Both the position numbers and the translations under genes were made by a program. Under the pieces are notes generated by a model. It did not search any database and was not told where the DNA came from. It saw nothing but the letters and a program-made list of their open reading frames with translations. 64,000 bases of DNA from the NCBI RefSeq assembly GCF_030253575.1, contig NC_080569.1, forward strand, positions 1,322,001 to 1,386,000. Direction: 5' to 3'. The stretch is from Rhododendron vialii. Taxonomy: Eukaryota; Streptophyta; Magnoliopsida; Ericales; Ericaceae. This document shows positions 26,100-38,261 of this stretch, one piece after another. Within the stretch, counting starts at the first letter, position 1; each line of letters begins with the position of its first letter.

Positions 26100-27824
26100 G
26101 GGTTTTTTTTGTGACAATTGATAAAAGAAATGTGCTATCAATCAGAAAGGTTCCTTGAAAACAAATGCTGGACTAAAAAAATTCTGAAAAGTTGGGATGG
26201 AGCCAGGTGTTCCCCAGCATCTTTTGCAGAAGTAGTTTCCTGAACTTTTTATATATGTCTGGTCTGCATGACAGTTGAATGGTAATGTCCTTGCTGAAGC
26301 TGTGATACTCTTCCATAGCTGTTTGCTTTGAAGATGGTATTCTATCAAATTTCTGTCAAGCTTTTTATTGCTGTTGTCAAGTGTAATCAAGATGTTCACT
26401 GCTGTCAAGTTGTTTTCTGCTGCTATCAAGTTGATTTTTGTCCAGTGCTACGGTTGTTTTTCTAAAGTTGGATAGTAACTGTTCAGTTTAACGGCCTGTT
26501 TTGTGCTTGTTATGGTTGTTTTGTGCTTGATGTTCTGTCAGACCAGCAACACTTTGTTGTTGATCAGTTTAAGCTGTCATGGTTATTTGCTGCTGGTTGC
26601 TGTTTACTGCTGCAGACTGCTGCTGTTATGGTAGCAGCTACTCACTGTTGATGTTGTTTCCTACGGGTTCTATGACCTCTTTCTATGAGGTGAAGCCCCA
26701 TGTTCATTCCACCTATTCCATGAGGAATTCATCTTGTGCCATTCGGTGGATTGAGCGGATGCATATTGGCATTTTGTTATCCTTTTGTTACTATCACTTT
26801 GGAAACAGCGCATTTCAGCTAGCTTATGTAGCCATTTGGTGTAAACAATTTTTCTTTTACTCTTGTTTGTTTTTCTTTTTTTCCTCCTGGGGTATGCCCC
26901 TTGTAGGCTGTATATTCGGTTGTCCTCCTTTTATTTCAAGCTATTTTACCCAAAAAAACATTTGTTGTAGTTTGACTGTGGCCAGCTTTTGTGTTTGGTG
27001 TGAAGTAATTTCTGATTTGTGTTTGGCCAGCTTTCTACTGTGACATGTCCATGGGAGGGGGGCATAGGACGTGTTCTCTTATCTTCTCTGGTTCTTGATC
27101 ATTCTCTGGAGAGGAAAATAATGGTAAAAAACCGAAAAGTTCAGAACCGGAGTGTGTGAATCGTGAACAAGACCACCATTTGATAATATGAGAACTATGA
27201 AAGTTAAGAACGGAATGCATGAATGCAAAAACTTGAATGCCATATAGCAGAGCACCATCCTATATTTTGTGCAAGACCTGCAAAGGGTTTTCCAGTAACC
27301 AATAATGTGTGATCTACTTGTTTTTTTGTTCTGAAATTCGTAATGTAGAGCTTTTAGTCATCTAACACCTAATTGTCGAATATTCGTAATGTATCGGGTG
27401 ATGCGACTGTGAGAGGTTCTGATCCAAAGCAGAAACCATATTCTAATCATTAACTTTGGCACCAAGGAAAGCAGGAGCTCCAATTGAGGATTGTCTTTAC
27501 TTCCCATCTAATTATCGAACTCATACCTTGTGGAAATTTCTGTCAGTGGGATTCCATTCAAGAAACACAACCACCACCATAACTACTGAAATTCCCCATT
27601 TTCCTTGTGATTCAAACTAATCTCCAACCAAGAAACAAACACAAAAAAACATGTCTATGCCATTCCATGTGCCAGAATGAAAGTAACCATGTTCATAACA
27701 AATTTTCAATCCATTCATTCAGAAATCAATACAAAAAACATGTCCATGCCATTCATCCTTCGGTGGCTTCCAAGCAAATATTAATTGAGATCATTCTGGA
27801 ACATTGCCATTACATTCATATGAA
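26100..27824. other. Interior of the 25-29 kb element, no gene recognised
   Basis: Sequence between the left TIR and the captured gene. The longest frame (26579-27043, +) is Cys/Phe-rich low-complexity sequence without a recognised domain. Simple GCTGTT-rich stretches lie near 26390-26650. Confidence 0.4.
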
Positions 27825-28362
27825 CTAAGGCAGGTATTTCATGTTCCTCATGTTCGGAACAGTTTCAGCGTTCTTCGCGAACCACACAACAATGCATAAA
27901 ATTAATAACATAATCAAACACTTTGTTTTGTAGTCAAACACTTTAGCTTCAACTTCTTGTAATTTCTTTCCCAGCTTCTTGTTCTCTCTTGTAAGTTCTT
28001 CCACATCCTTCCTCAAAACTTGATTATCTCTTCTCAAGTCTGAATTTCCCTCTCCATATTCTTCTTGTCAGCTTGCAACATTTGTTTTTCCATGTCTCTT
28101 TCAGGGTCTATCCAATAGAAGAAACCACATCCATTAGGTAGCTGGATAATTTAAAAAAAAAAGGACATCAGTTTTTAATGGATGGAATAAATAATAAATA
28201 ACGAAAACAAAATATTACTACCTTATAGTTTACACAACCTAGAAATCTTCTTCCCTGAATAGCCTCTATTTTTGAAGTTCTTATAGGTGATGGTATTCCA
28301 CATTTGCAAGGAGGGCCTTCAATTATGCTATTGAAATGGGAAGGAGAAGAAGAAGAAGACAT
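27825..28362 (-). pseudogene. Captured GRF-type zinc-finger / coiled-coil gene inside the DNA transposon
   Basis: Minus-strand exon 28362-28222 encodes MSSSSSPSHF, then CKCGIPSPIRTSKIEAIQGR and RFLGCVNYK, ending at a GTAGTA donor. The next exon starts at 28141 and reads GCGFFYWIDPERDMEKQMLQ. Together they form the CxC...C...CGFF-W zinc ribbon of plant GRF-type proteins. A coiled coil follows (VLRKDVEELTRENKKLGKKL), then a hydrophobic tail LIMLLILCIVVWFAKNA. The zinc-finger part and the coiled-coil part are in different frames, with a one-base shift near 28040 (MEREIQT then stop in one frame, DLRRDNQVL in the other). It is therefore broken, or uses another splice site. The family is common in plants, often inside mobile elements; its function is poorly known. 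Confidence 0.7.
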
Positions 28363-28554
28363 CTTTGTACTGCAAAACAAATATTTGATTTACTAACCAG
28401 TCAGCTATACTGCATGACTCTCTACAAGATACCAATCTCTACTGTCATGCTTCATAAACTAAAAATGAAAATAAGTACATAGAGCAGTACCAGATTTCGA
28501 GCCAATCTAAATTATGAAATGCCATTATAAACCACCACTAATTATGAAAACCTA

Positions 28555-28617
28555 CATATCACTGAATCTCACAGCTAAATATCACTGAATCTCACAGCTA
28601 AATATCACTGAATCTCA
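28555..28617. repeat. Three copies of a 23-bp tandem repeat
   Basis: ATATCACTGAATCTCACAGC followed by TAA, repeated three times, the last copy shortened. Confidence 0.8.
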
Positions 28618-29436
28618 GCTACATTAACTGAACAATCCACCCCCACGAGAATGACAGATGTTCTGCAGTTTGTCCACATTTATGTGTATTTCTCGTAGCT
28701 ATATGTGTTTAGTAGTTTTACATGAAACCTACATACGTGGATAATATTCCCAACTGCAGCTTTTTCTCTTTCGAATTTATATGCCCAACTTCCTCTTTTT
28801 GCCAATCTAAAATTAATGTCCACAATCTAAAGTACAAAATGCCAATCAAAAAATTCAAAAAATCAACAAAATGGTTTTTTTTTTTATTTATTTGGGAAAA
28901 TCGACCCACAAATTAGGGCTTCAAATCGATAGAAACCCAAAATCGAAACCTAATCGCAAAACACAAAAATCAAACGGATTCGAGAGAGAGATAGACAAAG
29001 AGAGATCGGGAGAGAGAGAGACCTTTAGTTTGACGAAGAACGAAGAAGAAGAAGAACATCAAAGCCAAACTTGTGGTGTTCTCCCGTGTTCACGAAGAAG
29101 AGCCCTAATAAACGGGTTAGGGTTTCTGGTTCTCGTACGGAACGAGAGAGAGAGAGAGACCTTGTGGTGTTCTTCTTCTTGTTCTTCGTCGAAGAAATCC
29201 GTCTGAGTGCTTCGTCATCTTCGTCGCTTTTCTTTCTCTCTCTTCTGTCTGTGTTTGAAACGCAGAAGAAATGGGAGGAGCCGGGTGAGATGTTATTTTG
29301 TTAGAACCCGGATCCTATAGTTTTTACCCGACCCACCCGTGTTTAGATCCGCGTGTGGCTCTTTAAGACGACAGCCGGAGTCCCGCACCAGCCCTCTCAT
29401 CCGGGATCCCTCAGGGAACCGGAGTAAGTATGTATA

Positions 29437-29789
29437 GAGTTAGGTTTCGGTAAGGGATCCCTCATTTTATTAAAATGTGGGACTCCCCTTCCCGATTGAA
29501 TTTCGATGATCCGAGCCGCTCAAAGTGATCAGAACGTGATTTTAAGGGTCCCCGTAAGAAATCAGCAAAAAAAATGACCGGAAAGGGCTTCATCCGAGCA
29601 GTTTTCATTAAACGGTTCAAAAAAAACTGCTCGGATGACGCCCTTCCCGGTCATTTTTTTTGCTGATTTCTCGCGGGGACCCTTAAAATTACATTCTGCA
29701 CACATTGAACGGTTCGGATTTTCAAAATTTGATCGGGAAATGAAAGTCCCTCATTTTGTTAAAATGAGGAATCCCTCACTTGAAAATTC

Positions 29790-29796
<7 letters not shown>
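29437..29796. mobile_element. Fold-back MITE, family M2, copy 2
   Basis: Same inverted arms as the 14441-14798 element (GATGATCCGAGCCGCTCAA, GATTTTAAGGGTCCCC, and inverted AGGGTCCCCGCGAGAAATC). Its termini are different: inverted CCCTCATTTT-TTAAAATG. It abuts the right end of the large transposon and ends in an (AT)n run. Confidence 0.65.
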
Positions 29797-29821
<25 letters not shown>

Positions 29822-29823
<2 letters not shown>

Positions 29824-31809
29824 TAAAATGCAAAATTTCAAGTCTTTCAATTAGGACCTATTATATTAAAATTTTATATTCCTTTTGTTAGGAAAAGAAA
29901 AGTAAGACAATACAATCGAAGTATGGTTCTTTTTTATACAAGACCTACATTGAGGTTGAATTTCTATCAAAGGGTTTGAAGATGCCATAATTAGATCAAA
30001 CGGCATAGATTAATGCATTTGGGGTTCTGCTTCTTGAAATAAGGTCTGACTTTTTTCGATTAAATAATCGTAGGATACGTACAAAATTAGGATACGCGTA
30101 TAAACTGTAGGATACGCAGTTGTTTCGTAGGATTTTTATACAAAAAGGATACATGATGGGATATATATCGTTCTTCAAAGGAGACGATACAAATCGTATG
30201 ATATGTATTGTGTATCGTAGGTTCTTAACAACTATGATCCCGATACGATTTATACAATTGAAAAAACGATACACGATATGTATCCCGATTTGAAAACATT
30301 GGTGATTTCTACATCGCGTTTCTTAAATCTATTAGCTAGTTTTTGATATTGTGCAATATAATTGCCTATACCTCAATCATAATGATGTCTGGAATTGAAA
30401 TGCACATGAGCCGAAACATCTTTGTAATGCGTCAAGAAACAAGGAACAACTTTGTAATCAAGTGCAGAGCTATTGCAATTGTAAAGTGTAATACTTGTTA
30501 TGGTATGGATGTTAGTTGATGCAGTTACATTTTCTGTCTTCGGCATGGGTTTGGCGGATAAAGAAGAGTGCAGACATTTTCTTACTGGCTATGTAAATTT
30601 TTATTCTTCATGTTGGTTGATTTTAGAGTTGCAGCAGATTATTCTGTCAGCTTGGGACCCCTCTGATTTCAAGCTGATCGCACTTGTCCCTTGCTACATG
30701 TTTGCCCAGGTTAGTAATAAGGAAATTCATGTGTCTTTTCTTTATTACTTGGAAAAGAAAATCAGATTATCTGTTTGTATCTTTTTCTACTGGAGTTCTC
30801 TATGCTGCTAACCGGGTGTTATCATGTCAAATTATCAACACTATGAGCATCTCCAACCCTTATTCTTCTTTGTAATTGAAATATTGAATCAAATTTGAGT
30901 AAAACCCTCCAAAAATTCACTGCACTCCTTAAGTTAAACCTAAGGTCGGTGTTCGTTAAGGCATGATGGATTTCTAGGGGATGACGAGGCTATAAATGTC
31001 TATGCGAGCTCGGCTACCATGATGGAAGCTTTAGTTCCTTTGAAGCCTTATGGGCTAAAAGAAGGGGGTTTTGCAGGGTAGAAATCCTTACGGATTACTT
31101 AATAGTGCCAGATGCTTTGTATTTTTCGGTCAAGGCTGATATTCTTGTGTTTCCTTTTTTCGTTGGATTTTATTAGTTTAGCTAATGAATTTCAATACGT
31201 ACCCGTAGCAAAAGTTCCTTGGCAACTAATAAGGGCAGCTCATATTTTAGCTAAATCTATAAGGACTTCGCAGTGGTAATGCAATCTGAAAAAAAAGAAC
31301 ATCGCATTTCTTTTCACAAACCGAAAGGAATTCGCATGCCGGTTACATTCATGATAACTACTAGCAACTGTAGAATAATTTGGAAGAAAAAAGAGCCTTC
31401 CCGCACTCTCTCTTTTGACTCACCAACCCATAAGTGGTTCAAAATGAAACACAAAGAGACCAGAGTTAAATTACAACATACAGACTTCTACTCCGGTGGT
31501 CAAACGACCTGAACCTCGATATACCAAAACTTATTTCCTATATGACTCAAAGAGGACACCTTCCAACAAAAGCACTGAACTAAGGGATTTTTTTTTTTTT
31601 TTTGCACTCTTTGTTAATTTGTAGCATGCTTTTCCTTGTTCTTATTCACGTGGAATTATCAAACTATCCTTGTGTCTTAATTCACTTTCCAGTTTCCACA
31701 TATGAAGGATAATTTTCTCAATTCACATGAATAATGACACGAGAAGAAGTGCTAAAAGATAAAAGAGGAGTGCAAAAATTACTTCCCTAAATTACAGAGC
31801 AATTGCAGA
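29822..31809. other. Intergenic; degenerate GATACG repeats at 30060-30300
   Basis: At 30060-30300 short words (AGGATACG, CGATACGA, TATGTATC) recur on both strands, a pattern seen at transposon ends. From 31110 to 31300 the sequence repeats, with drift, at 41440-41640 (TTTTTTCGTTGGATTTTAT, CAGCTCATATTTTA), and belongs to the duplicated 3' flank of the GST units. No gene is supported; see the findings for a weak exon-like stretch at 30500-30712. Confidence 0.45.
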
Positions 31810-32932
31810 TTAATTGTTGGGTTGCATTGCAAGAACCTTAAGCCAAGCTGGCCTAGCCAGGATATCGGTGCACCAGGCGTTGACATGGGGCCGTGAATCA
31901 AACAGTTTCTTGACTTGGGTACCCATCAAGTATTGAATGTTCGGGAGGTGGTGCAGATCCGCCAAGGTGAAGTTGTCTCCACCCAAGTACTTGGACTGAC
32001 CCAATCGAACCTCGTATATGTCCAAAACTTGACCCAGTTTGGCCTCCTGCACCTCCACCACCGCCGTGTCCGTTGTCATCCCAAAGATCAGCTTGATAAC
32101 AAGCTCCCAAACCAGCTTTGAAGCAACCGGGTCGAACTGGTTGGCCTCCACCTGCATCCACATCGATAAGATTGCCATCTTCTTTCCATGACAGATCAAT
32201 TGGGTCCCCTTGTCTTCATATGCGTGTGCAACGTATAGGTTAATTGCCCTAGACTCTGCACATTTAGATATGAAAGTCAAATCAAATATGTTTGTCTAAA
32301 TTCGCTACTTTGAATAGCAGGATATATAGTTCTGCCATAATCTAAATTTTGCAAATTATAGGGTTGGTGAAGAGAACATCGTTTGGCAAAAATATCGAAT
32401 TGATCGCTACATGAGAACCACAAAATCATAAAATTTGTCCTAAAATCTAGAAACACAGGTCTTCATAAATTCATAAGAAATACTTGTAATCAGATTCTAT
32501 AACTCCCAAATACCCCAATGAGTCTCACTTTTTTGAAGGAGACATCTTCTCATTTAGTTTTACAGATTAATGGTTTTTTTTGCCAAGATTGAACTGATAT
32601 TAATGGATCTGTTTGTATTAGTTAGGTAGTAATCCATACCAAAGAGTGTCATATCTCCATCTTCAAATGCCGGCACTTGACCAAACGGCTACATCAGGGG
32701 GGAAACAAAAATTAATAGAAGCCAACAAATATAATGAAAACAACTAACTACTCTGTTCATGGCCGGCCTTGTTTTTCCTTTATGTGCTTACATTGAGAGA
32801 AATGAATGGTTCCTTTTTGTGGTGGCCGGCTCTCATGTCAACCGGAACTAACTCGAAGTCGAGCTCTTTCTCGTAGAGGCAAGCGAACACTCTCCGGGAT
32901 GCGGTTGTGAATACGGCTCCGTGGACCTTCAT
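31810..32932 (-). CDS. Phi-class glutathione S-transferase A (three exons)
   Basis: Exons 32932-32792, 32688-32640 and 32255-31810 (141, 49 and 446 nt) give 211 residues; this exon pattern is diagnostic for plant phi-class GSTs. The product joins glutathione to electrophiles in the cytosol. The thioredoxin-like N-domain has [12 protein letters not shown] and PFGQVPAFEDGD (glutathione-binding cis-Pro loop) then ESRAI. The helical C-domain has KYLGGDNFTLADLHHLPNIQ and ARPAWLKVLAM. Odd point: the catalytic serine expected at residue 9 is threonine here (GAVFTTASRRV, against GAVLSTASQRV in the sister genes). It is first in position and last in transcription direction of a four-gene minus-strand array. 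No break is seen. Confidence 0.92.
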
Positions 32933-32941
32933 TCTCGCGGT

Positions 32942-33426
32942 TTGGACTGAGATAGGATTAGCTTAGTCTTAGTGAGTGAGCAGTGAATGGTCAAAGTCCA
33001 AGAGAAACTGAGGAGAGAAGAAGATTGATGAGTGTGCTAAGGACTTCGGGAGCCGATGAAGGTATTTTTATAAGGGGCTGGGGTGATCTCGTTTCTCGTT
33101 TTCTCAGATTCTGGATTGCTCCAAGACAATGCACCGTAAAATATTACATTTTATTAGGCTCGTTGAGGTAACTGCTTATGTAAGAAATTAAACGACATGG
33201 CAAAATAGAACCAAACCCATTTTTTCCACAAACCAAAAGCAGTTCGCGTGCCGGTTACATTCATGATAAACAAATGACAACACTTACAACATACAGACTC
33301 GAGGTGGTCAAAGCGATCTGACCTTGACATACCAAACTTATTTTGAATATGACTCAGAAAAAGAGGCACCTTGACATACTAAACTTATTTCTTGTTCTTA
33401 TCCATGTGGAAGAGCAAAATGGTAGA
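32942..33426. other. Spacer between GST A and GST B
   Basis: Promoter side of GST A and 3' flank of GST B. It contains the GST-unit 3' block with ACAACATACAGACTCGAGGT then GGTCAAAGCGATCTGACCTT (about 33288-33330), found in related form after the other copies. Confidence 0.5.
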
Positions 33427-35204
33427 TTAATGGTTGGCTTGCATTGCAAGGACCTTAAGCCAAGCCGGCCTAGCCAGGATATCGGCGCACCATGCGCTGA
33501 CATGGGGGCGTGAATCAAACAATTTCTTCACTTGGCTACCCATCAAACGATGAATGCAAGGGAGGTGGTGCAGATCCACCAAGGTGAAGTCGTCTCCGCC
33601 CAAGTACTTGGACTGAGCGAGTCGAACCTCGTATATGTCCAAAACTTGAACTAATTTGGCCTCATTCTCATGCACCGCCGCCGCATCTGCGGTCCCCCCA
33701 ATCATCGGCTTGATAACAAGCTCGAAACCCAGCTTCGTAGCCGCCGGATCAAACTGGTGAGCCTCCACGTCCATCCACACCGACGCGATCGCCATCTTCT
33801 TTCCATCATAGATCAGTTGGGTCCCCTTGTCTTTGTAGGCGTGTGCGATGTGTAGGTTAATTGCCCTCGACTCTGCAAAATTGCGATATAAAAGTCGAAT
33901 GGAATAGATTTCTCTAAATTTTCTAGCTAGTTTGAATTTCAGCATAGTTCTACCATAATCTCAATTTTGCAAATTATAGAGTTGGTGAAGAAAACATCAT
34001 TTGGCAAATTATCGAATTGATCCTTATATGAGAACCACAAAAATCATAATTTGTCTTCTAAGCTAAAAACACATGTCTCCGCAAAGTTATAAGAAATCAA
34101 ATGTAATCAGATTGTATAACTACCAAATTTAGAATGGGTTTTATTTTTTTTGGGGCTAAGATTGAATTGATATTAGTTGATCAGTTTGTATTAGCTAGGG
34201 AGGTAGTAATCTTTACCGAAGAGCGTCATATCTCCCTCTTCAAACGCCGGTGTGGGGCTCCATTCTGAATAGTACACCACTTCTGACCAAGGGTTCGAGA
34301 TTCGCTTCTAGTCTCTTTCTTCACCTTGCAAAATGAAGCATGACTAAAGACCACACCGGAGGTTTTCCGGGATGGCCCTCTGGTGCAAGAATCAGTTCAC
34401 TTGCAGAGAGAAATTAGGAATTAAGAGCTAGGGTTTTTTCTGTGCGTACCTCTTCTAAGAAGGCATAATGGGATATTTATAGGGAACCTCTTAGCTTGAT
34501 CTCCAAGATTGCACCAACGCTCGACATGCGTCGGCTGACATCACTCTTACGTCACGTTTTAGGGTTTTGTAATCGTTTGTAGGATGAGCTGGCACCTTCA
34601 CGTGCTCCCTATCCTTATCCTGATAACCGCTCGGATGATGTCACGAACGTCACCACGACCAAGGTTGTTGTTCCCATGCAGGTGAGCTAGAATGATGGCT
34701 ACGCTTGTTCGGCACCGAGCGTGTTATGCGACCATCAGAGGATCTCCAACCGAACGCGTTTCCCGTTCGTATGGGTGCTGGAGGCCGAGGCGATTAAGCA
34801 AGTCGTAATTAACAGGACCCTCGGCTATGGAGGCCTTCGGCGTTCCAAACGTCGAGGGTAAAATGACTCGGAGTTGATCGGGACACTGGATCACGTTCAG
34901 AAATGGCACGAGCCATTTTGCTCGGCCTGCTACAGCCGGCACTTGACCAAATGGCTACATGATCAGGGGAGAGAAAAATTATACAAGTCAACAAAGAAAA
35001 TGAAAACATAAGTAATTACTCTGTTTTTTTTTTTGTTGTACAATTCTTACGTACGTTGAGAGAAATGAAAGGTTGCTTCTTGTGGGCGCCGGTTCTGATG
35101 TCGACTGGAACTAACTCGAAGTCGAGTTCTTTCTCGTAGAGGCAAGCGAGCACTCGTTGGGTTGCGATTGATAATACATCTCCGTGGACCTTCATTGTTG
35201 CCAT
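33427..35204 (-). pseudogene. Phi-class glutathione S-transferase B, exon 2 split by a solo LTR
   Basis: Exon 1 (35204-35055) encodes [20 protein letters not shown] and continues to PFISLN. Exon 3 (33872-33427) is fully open and ends ARPAWLKVLAMQANH. The 49-nt exon 2 is interrupted: its first 20 nt (PFGQVP) lie at 34954-34935 and the remaining 29 nt at 34245-34217, separated by 684 bp plus a GCCGG target duplication. The splice sites around all three exons look normal and the catalytic serine is present. The coding sequence seems otherwise undamaged, which suggests a recent insertion. As it stands a normal mRNA would not encode a full GST unless the inserted piece were spliced out. Confidence 0.88.
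34251..34934 (-). mobile_element. Solo LTR inside exon 2 of GST B
   Basis: A 684-bp insertion bounded by TGTGGGGCTC and GGCCTGCTACA (TG...CA) with a perfect 5-bp target duplication GCCGG (34246-34250, 34935-34939). On the minus strand it contains a TATA-like CCCTATAAATATCCC, so the LTR is probably oriented with the gene. No internal region is left. Family not assigned; Gypsy is possible. Confidence 0.85.
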
Positions 35205-35847
35205 TTCGGCTGGAGATAGATTAGTGAGTATATAAATAGTGTATTGTCAAAATCCTAACAGAAACAGAGGAGATGGTAATGGACTTTGTGGGTGTGGCAA
35301 GGACTTAGGGAATTGATGAAGGGATCTTTATATTGCGGGGTTTGGAGAGATCACTTAATTACCTCGTTTTTCCTAAGTCTAAAATATTAACACTAGATTT
35401 TAGGATTAGGTTTGTCGGGGTGCTTGTTGGGGTTACTGTTGGATATCTTCACGTTTTCCACAAGAGGTGAATTTGGCCAAAGAAAATCTTCACAGGCTCC
35501 ATTAACGAGGAGGAGTTCACTTTGGAATTTTCTTCTTTGGCATGACTGTAAACATGGGTTTGTTTCCCCTATAAATACCCACGTAGTTTGATATTGTAAA
35601 GTATCACAGGGTTCTGAGAGTTTATGAGTTTGCTTGGACATACACTGAGATTGGGTGAGGGTTTCTAAATCCTCCAAATACAAATACAAATCAGCTGTTC
35701 ATGGAGTAGTAGGCGATTTGCTGAACCACGTAAAATTTGTTGTCTCTATGTTCAATTGGGTGTGTGTGTTTCTTTGTGTGTTTTGGTTTGATCCTTATGG
35801 CACAACAGTTGCCGCTTATGAACTGTGTAATTAGACAACTACTTTAA
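35205..35847. other. GST B upstream region
   Basis: Promoter side of GST B, then unrecognised sequence. A short reading frame on the minus strand (35393-35689) has no known domain. Confidence 0.4.
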
Positions 35848-36236
35848 GAGCAACTTTACCAGCAAAGTTAAATTAGCTTTTTAGCCATTTTAACTCATCA
35901 AAAGAGGAAAAATAGTTCTACACCAGATTAGGTAAACAAAGAGCTAACATGAATTTGTAAACAGTGCTTCGGCATTTTTACCTGGCAACTGTTCACCAGC
36001 TTTGGAATATAAAATATTATTTTCTCTCTCCTCTCTTTGTCCCTTTCTCTTCCTGTTTCTTTATTTTTTTTAAACTGTACTTTGTTATACTGTTTGAGAA
36101 AGAAATAAGTATATTTTAATAGATGATAGGTTAAATAAATAGTGTTGGTGTAGTGTTAAAAGAAATATAAGTAGGTAAAATAAAAAACGTGCACTGTTCA
36201 CAAGTTTTTTTTACCTAATTACTGATAAACTTGCTC
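35848..36236. mobile_element. Tourist-like (PIF/Harbinger) MITE
   Basis: A 389-bp AT-rich element with inverted ends GAGCAACTTTACCAGC (left) and GAGCAAGTTTATCAGT (right, read inward) and a 3-bp TAA duplication on both sides (35845-35847, 36237-36239). Confidence 0.7.
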
Positions 36237-36251
36237 TAAGTTTAAGAGAGA

Positions 36252-36601
36252 TGCTACGTACAATACATCAAACCACTATACTATCAATATATTTTTTGTG
36301 GAGTCCGTTTCGAGTCCAACAAAAATACAGAAAGATGTATGTAAATTTTAAAATAATATTTTATGAGGCTCTGTAAAAATCAGTTCCAATGAATATCAGT
36401 AAGCATTATTTATGGATACGTAGGTTGAGCAGTTTCACCTCCTACAAATTCACAAATAATATTTACCGATATCCGTTGGAGTTGATTTTTTACAGAGCCC
36501 CATAAAATATTATTTTAAAATTTATGAGCATTTTTTTGGGACTTAAAATGGGCGCCACAAAAAATATAATAGATAGTATAGTGGTTTGATGTAGTGTACC
36601 T
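36252..36601. mobile_element. Fold-back MITE
   Basis: The left arm ACATCAAACCACTATACTAT recurs inverted at the right as ATAGTATAGTGGTTTGATGT. The inner arms also match (AAATTTTAAAATAATATTTT against AAATATTATTTTAAAATTT). Starts about 15 bp after the Tourist-like element. No target duplication is certain. Confidence 0.65.
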
Positions 36602-37844
36602 AATCTTATTGTAAGTTTAATAACACTGATCATACAGTGGTGGACCTACCATGCATGACCGAATACTGCTGCTACTATTAAGTTTGCGTTTTTTTTTAAC
36701 TTATAAGTCTGAATCTTATTTTAGTATTTTTTATTTTTTGTAACTTTTTGTTAAGTTTTTAGTCGTAATTTTTAAATTAATTATTCACCTTGATGAGACA
36801 AATAAAAAAGTATAAAAATATGTTTATTATTCATTAGCATTTCAAGAGGGTGACCCTGTGCGATCCGTCCCTCTACATATGCTGATTATACTATAATTGA
36901 AGATTGGTGCGTTAATGGAAGTCTCTTTGGTGCGTTAATTAAGCCTCTTTAGTCGTACGACTTTTGGTTTTGGTTGACTGTAATGAAATGAAAGCAAACT
37001 AGTGCTAGTTCGCATCCCGGTTGAAAGGAGATGACAGTTGTGTGATTTAGGTGAAAATTATGAGCACTTAATCGGGAAGTGAAAGAATGCACTACAGCCT
37101 TTAAATTAAATGAATCTAAGCCGTTCTAATAACTTGTTCCCACACCCTTCTGTTTTATAATAGAGATGTGAGCCAGCCAACGGATTTTTTTGCCCTTTTG
37201 ATCGGTCAATGGGTAAAACCCAACACCAAAGAGCTTAGATATTTCCAATTGAAAAAGCGAAACCGACGGCCACGGGCCTTTCCATTCGAATAATCTGAGT
37301 CGTTTAATATAATAAATTTTTAAAAAAATTGAGTAGGTCTGTGAAAATTTCCAAAATCTAAATGAAAAAAGAATAGAAGATTGAATTCAGTATCTACACA
37401 CATCGAATTAAGCTGATTTTTCACAAGTTCATTTTACTTTTTAAAAAAAATTATTGAACGGATCAAATCATCGGTGTAAAATCCGTAGCAGGTTCCGCGT
37501 CGCCATTGATGCGAGAGGTCGGTTTCGTAGCAGTTTTGATTTTCAATTGATTAAGCTTGGGGGAAGCTCAACCACGTAAATAAAAAAATGTTTGTGGCTT
37601 GGGGTCCCTTTTAGAAAAGAGGTAGAAAGTCATTCTCATCCTTGATTTAGACACAGCAAAATAATAGTATTAATTTCCGAGCATAATTAAAAAAGAAAAA
37701 ATGGAACCCTCACAAAGGTGTGATTTAGAACCTATGAGGAGCAATGCTCCAAGAGCATAAAATAATTTCTCCGTGGTTTGGTGCACTTTTTAAGCAACTA
37801 TGTTCCCTCACTTAAAAAAGATAGATAGACAAACATTGCCAGTA
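36602..37844. other. Intergenic, no gene recognised
   Basis: AT-rich. A region at about 37250-37490 has partly inverted halves and may be another decayed fold-back element. No gene is supported. Confidence 0.4.
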
Positions 37845-38160
37845 CTATTTTATGGGTTATTATATTATCAACACATGAGCCTCACTTTACGTTAACCATC
37901 GTTTCTTTGTGTAACGCTGAACTTAAATATCATAACCCACCTTTTATATTGATGAAATCCTTTTAGCAAAAACAACAGATAGACAGCCAAATTCAGAAAA
38001 AAAACAACAACTAATAATTATTATTAAACGGGCCACCTAGTGGCCGAGGGCACAAGGCTCTCTCTCTAGTACTGCTGGGTCTAGAAAAGAGTTGAATGCA
38101 CAAAGTCTTATTCCTCAACCACTTACGTTGTTTCTGCGAGCAGTTACAAGTAACCACCCA
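37845..38160 (-). mobile_element. Au-like SINE repeat, copy 1
   Basis: On the minus strand 38029-38150 has the Au-SINE order: a block related to GGAAACAGCCTCTTTGC, a block related to AAGGCTGCGTACATT, the CAGACCC-like block, then AGAGAGAGCCTTGTGCCC. Its neighbour at 37845-38028 is also shared with the copy at 54483-54815. Strongly diverged, therefore old. Confidence 0.5.
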
Positions 38161-38261
38161 CAAATTGATAAAACTTTCAGACAAACCCACAAATAGAATT
38201 TAGGCATTGTCACATTATGGGCATATTGGTTGCTCATAGTACTTTTTTGGGGTCAAAAGTG

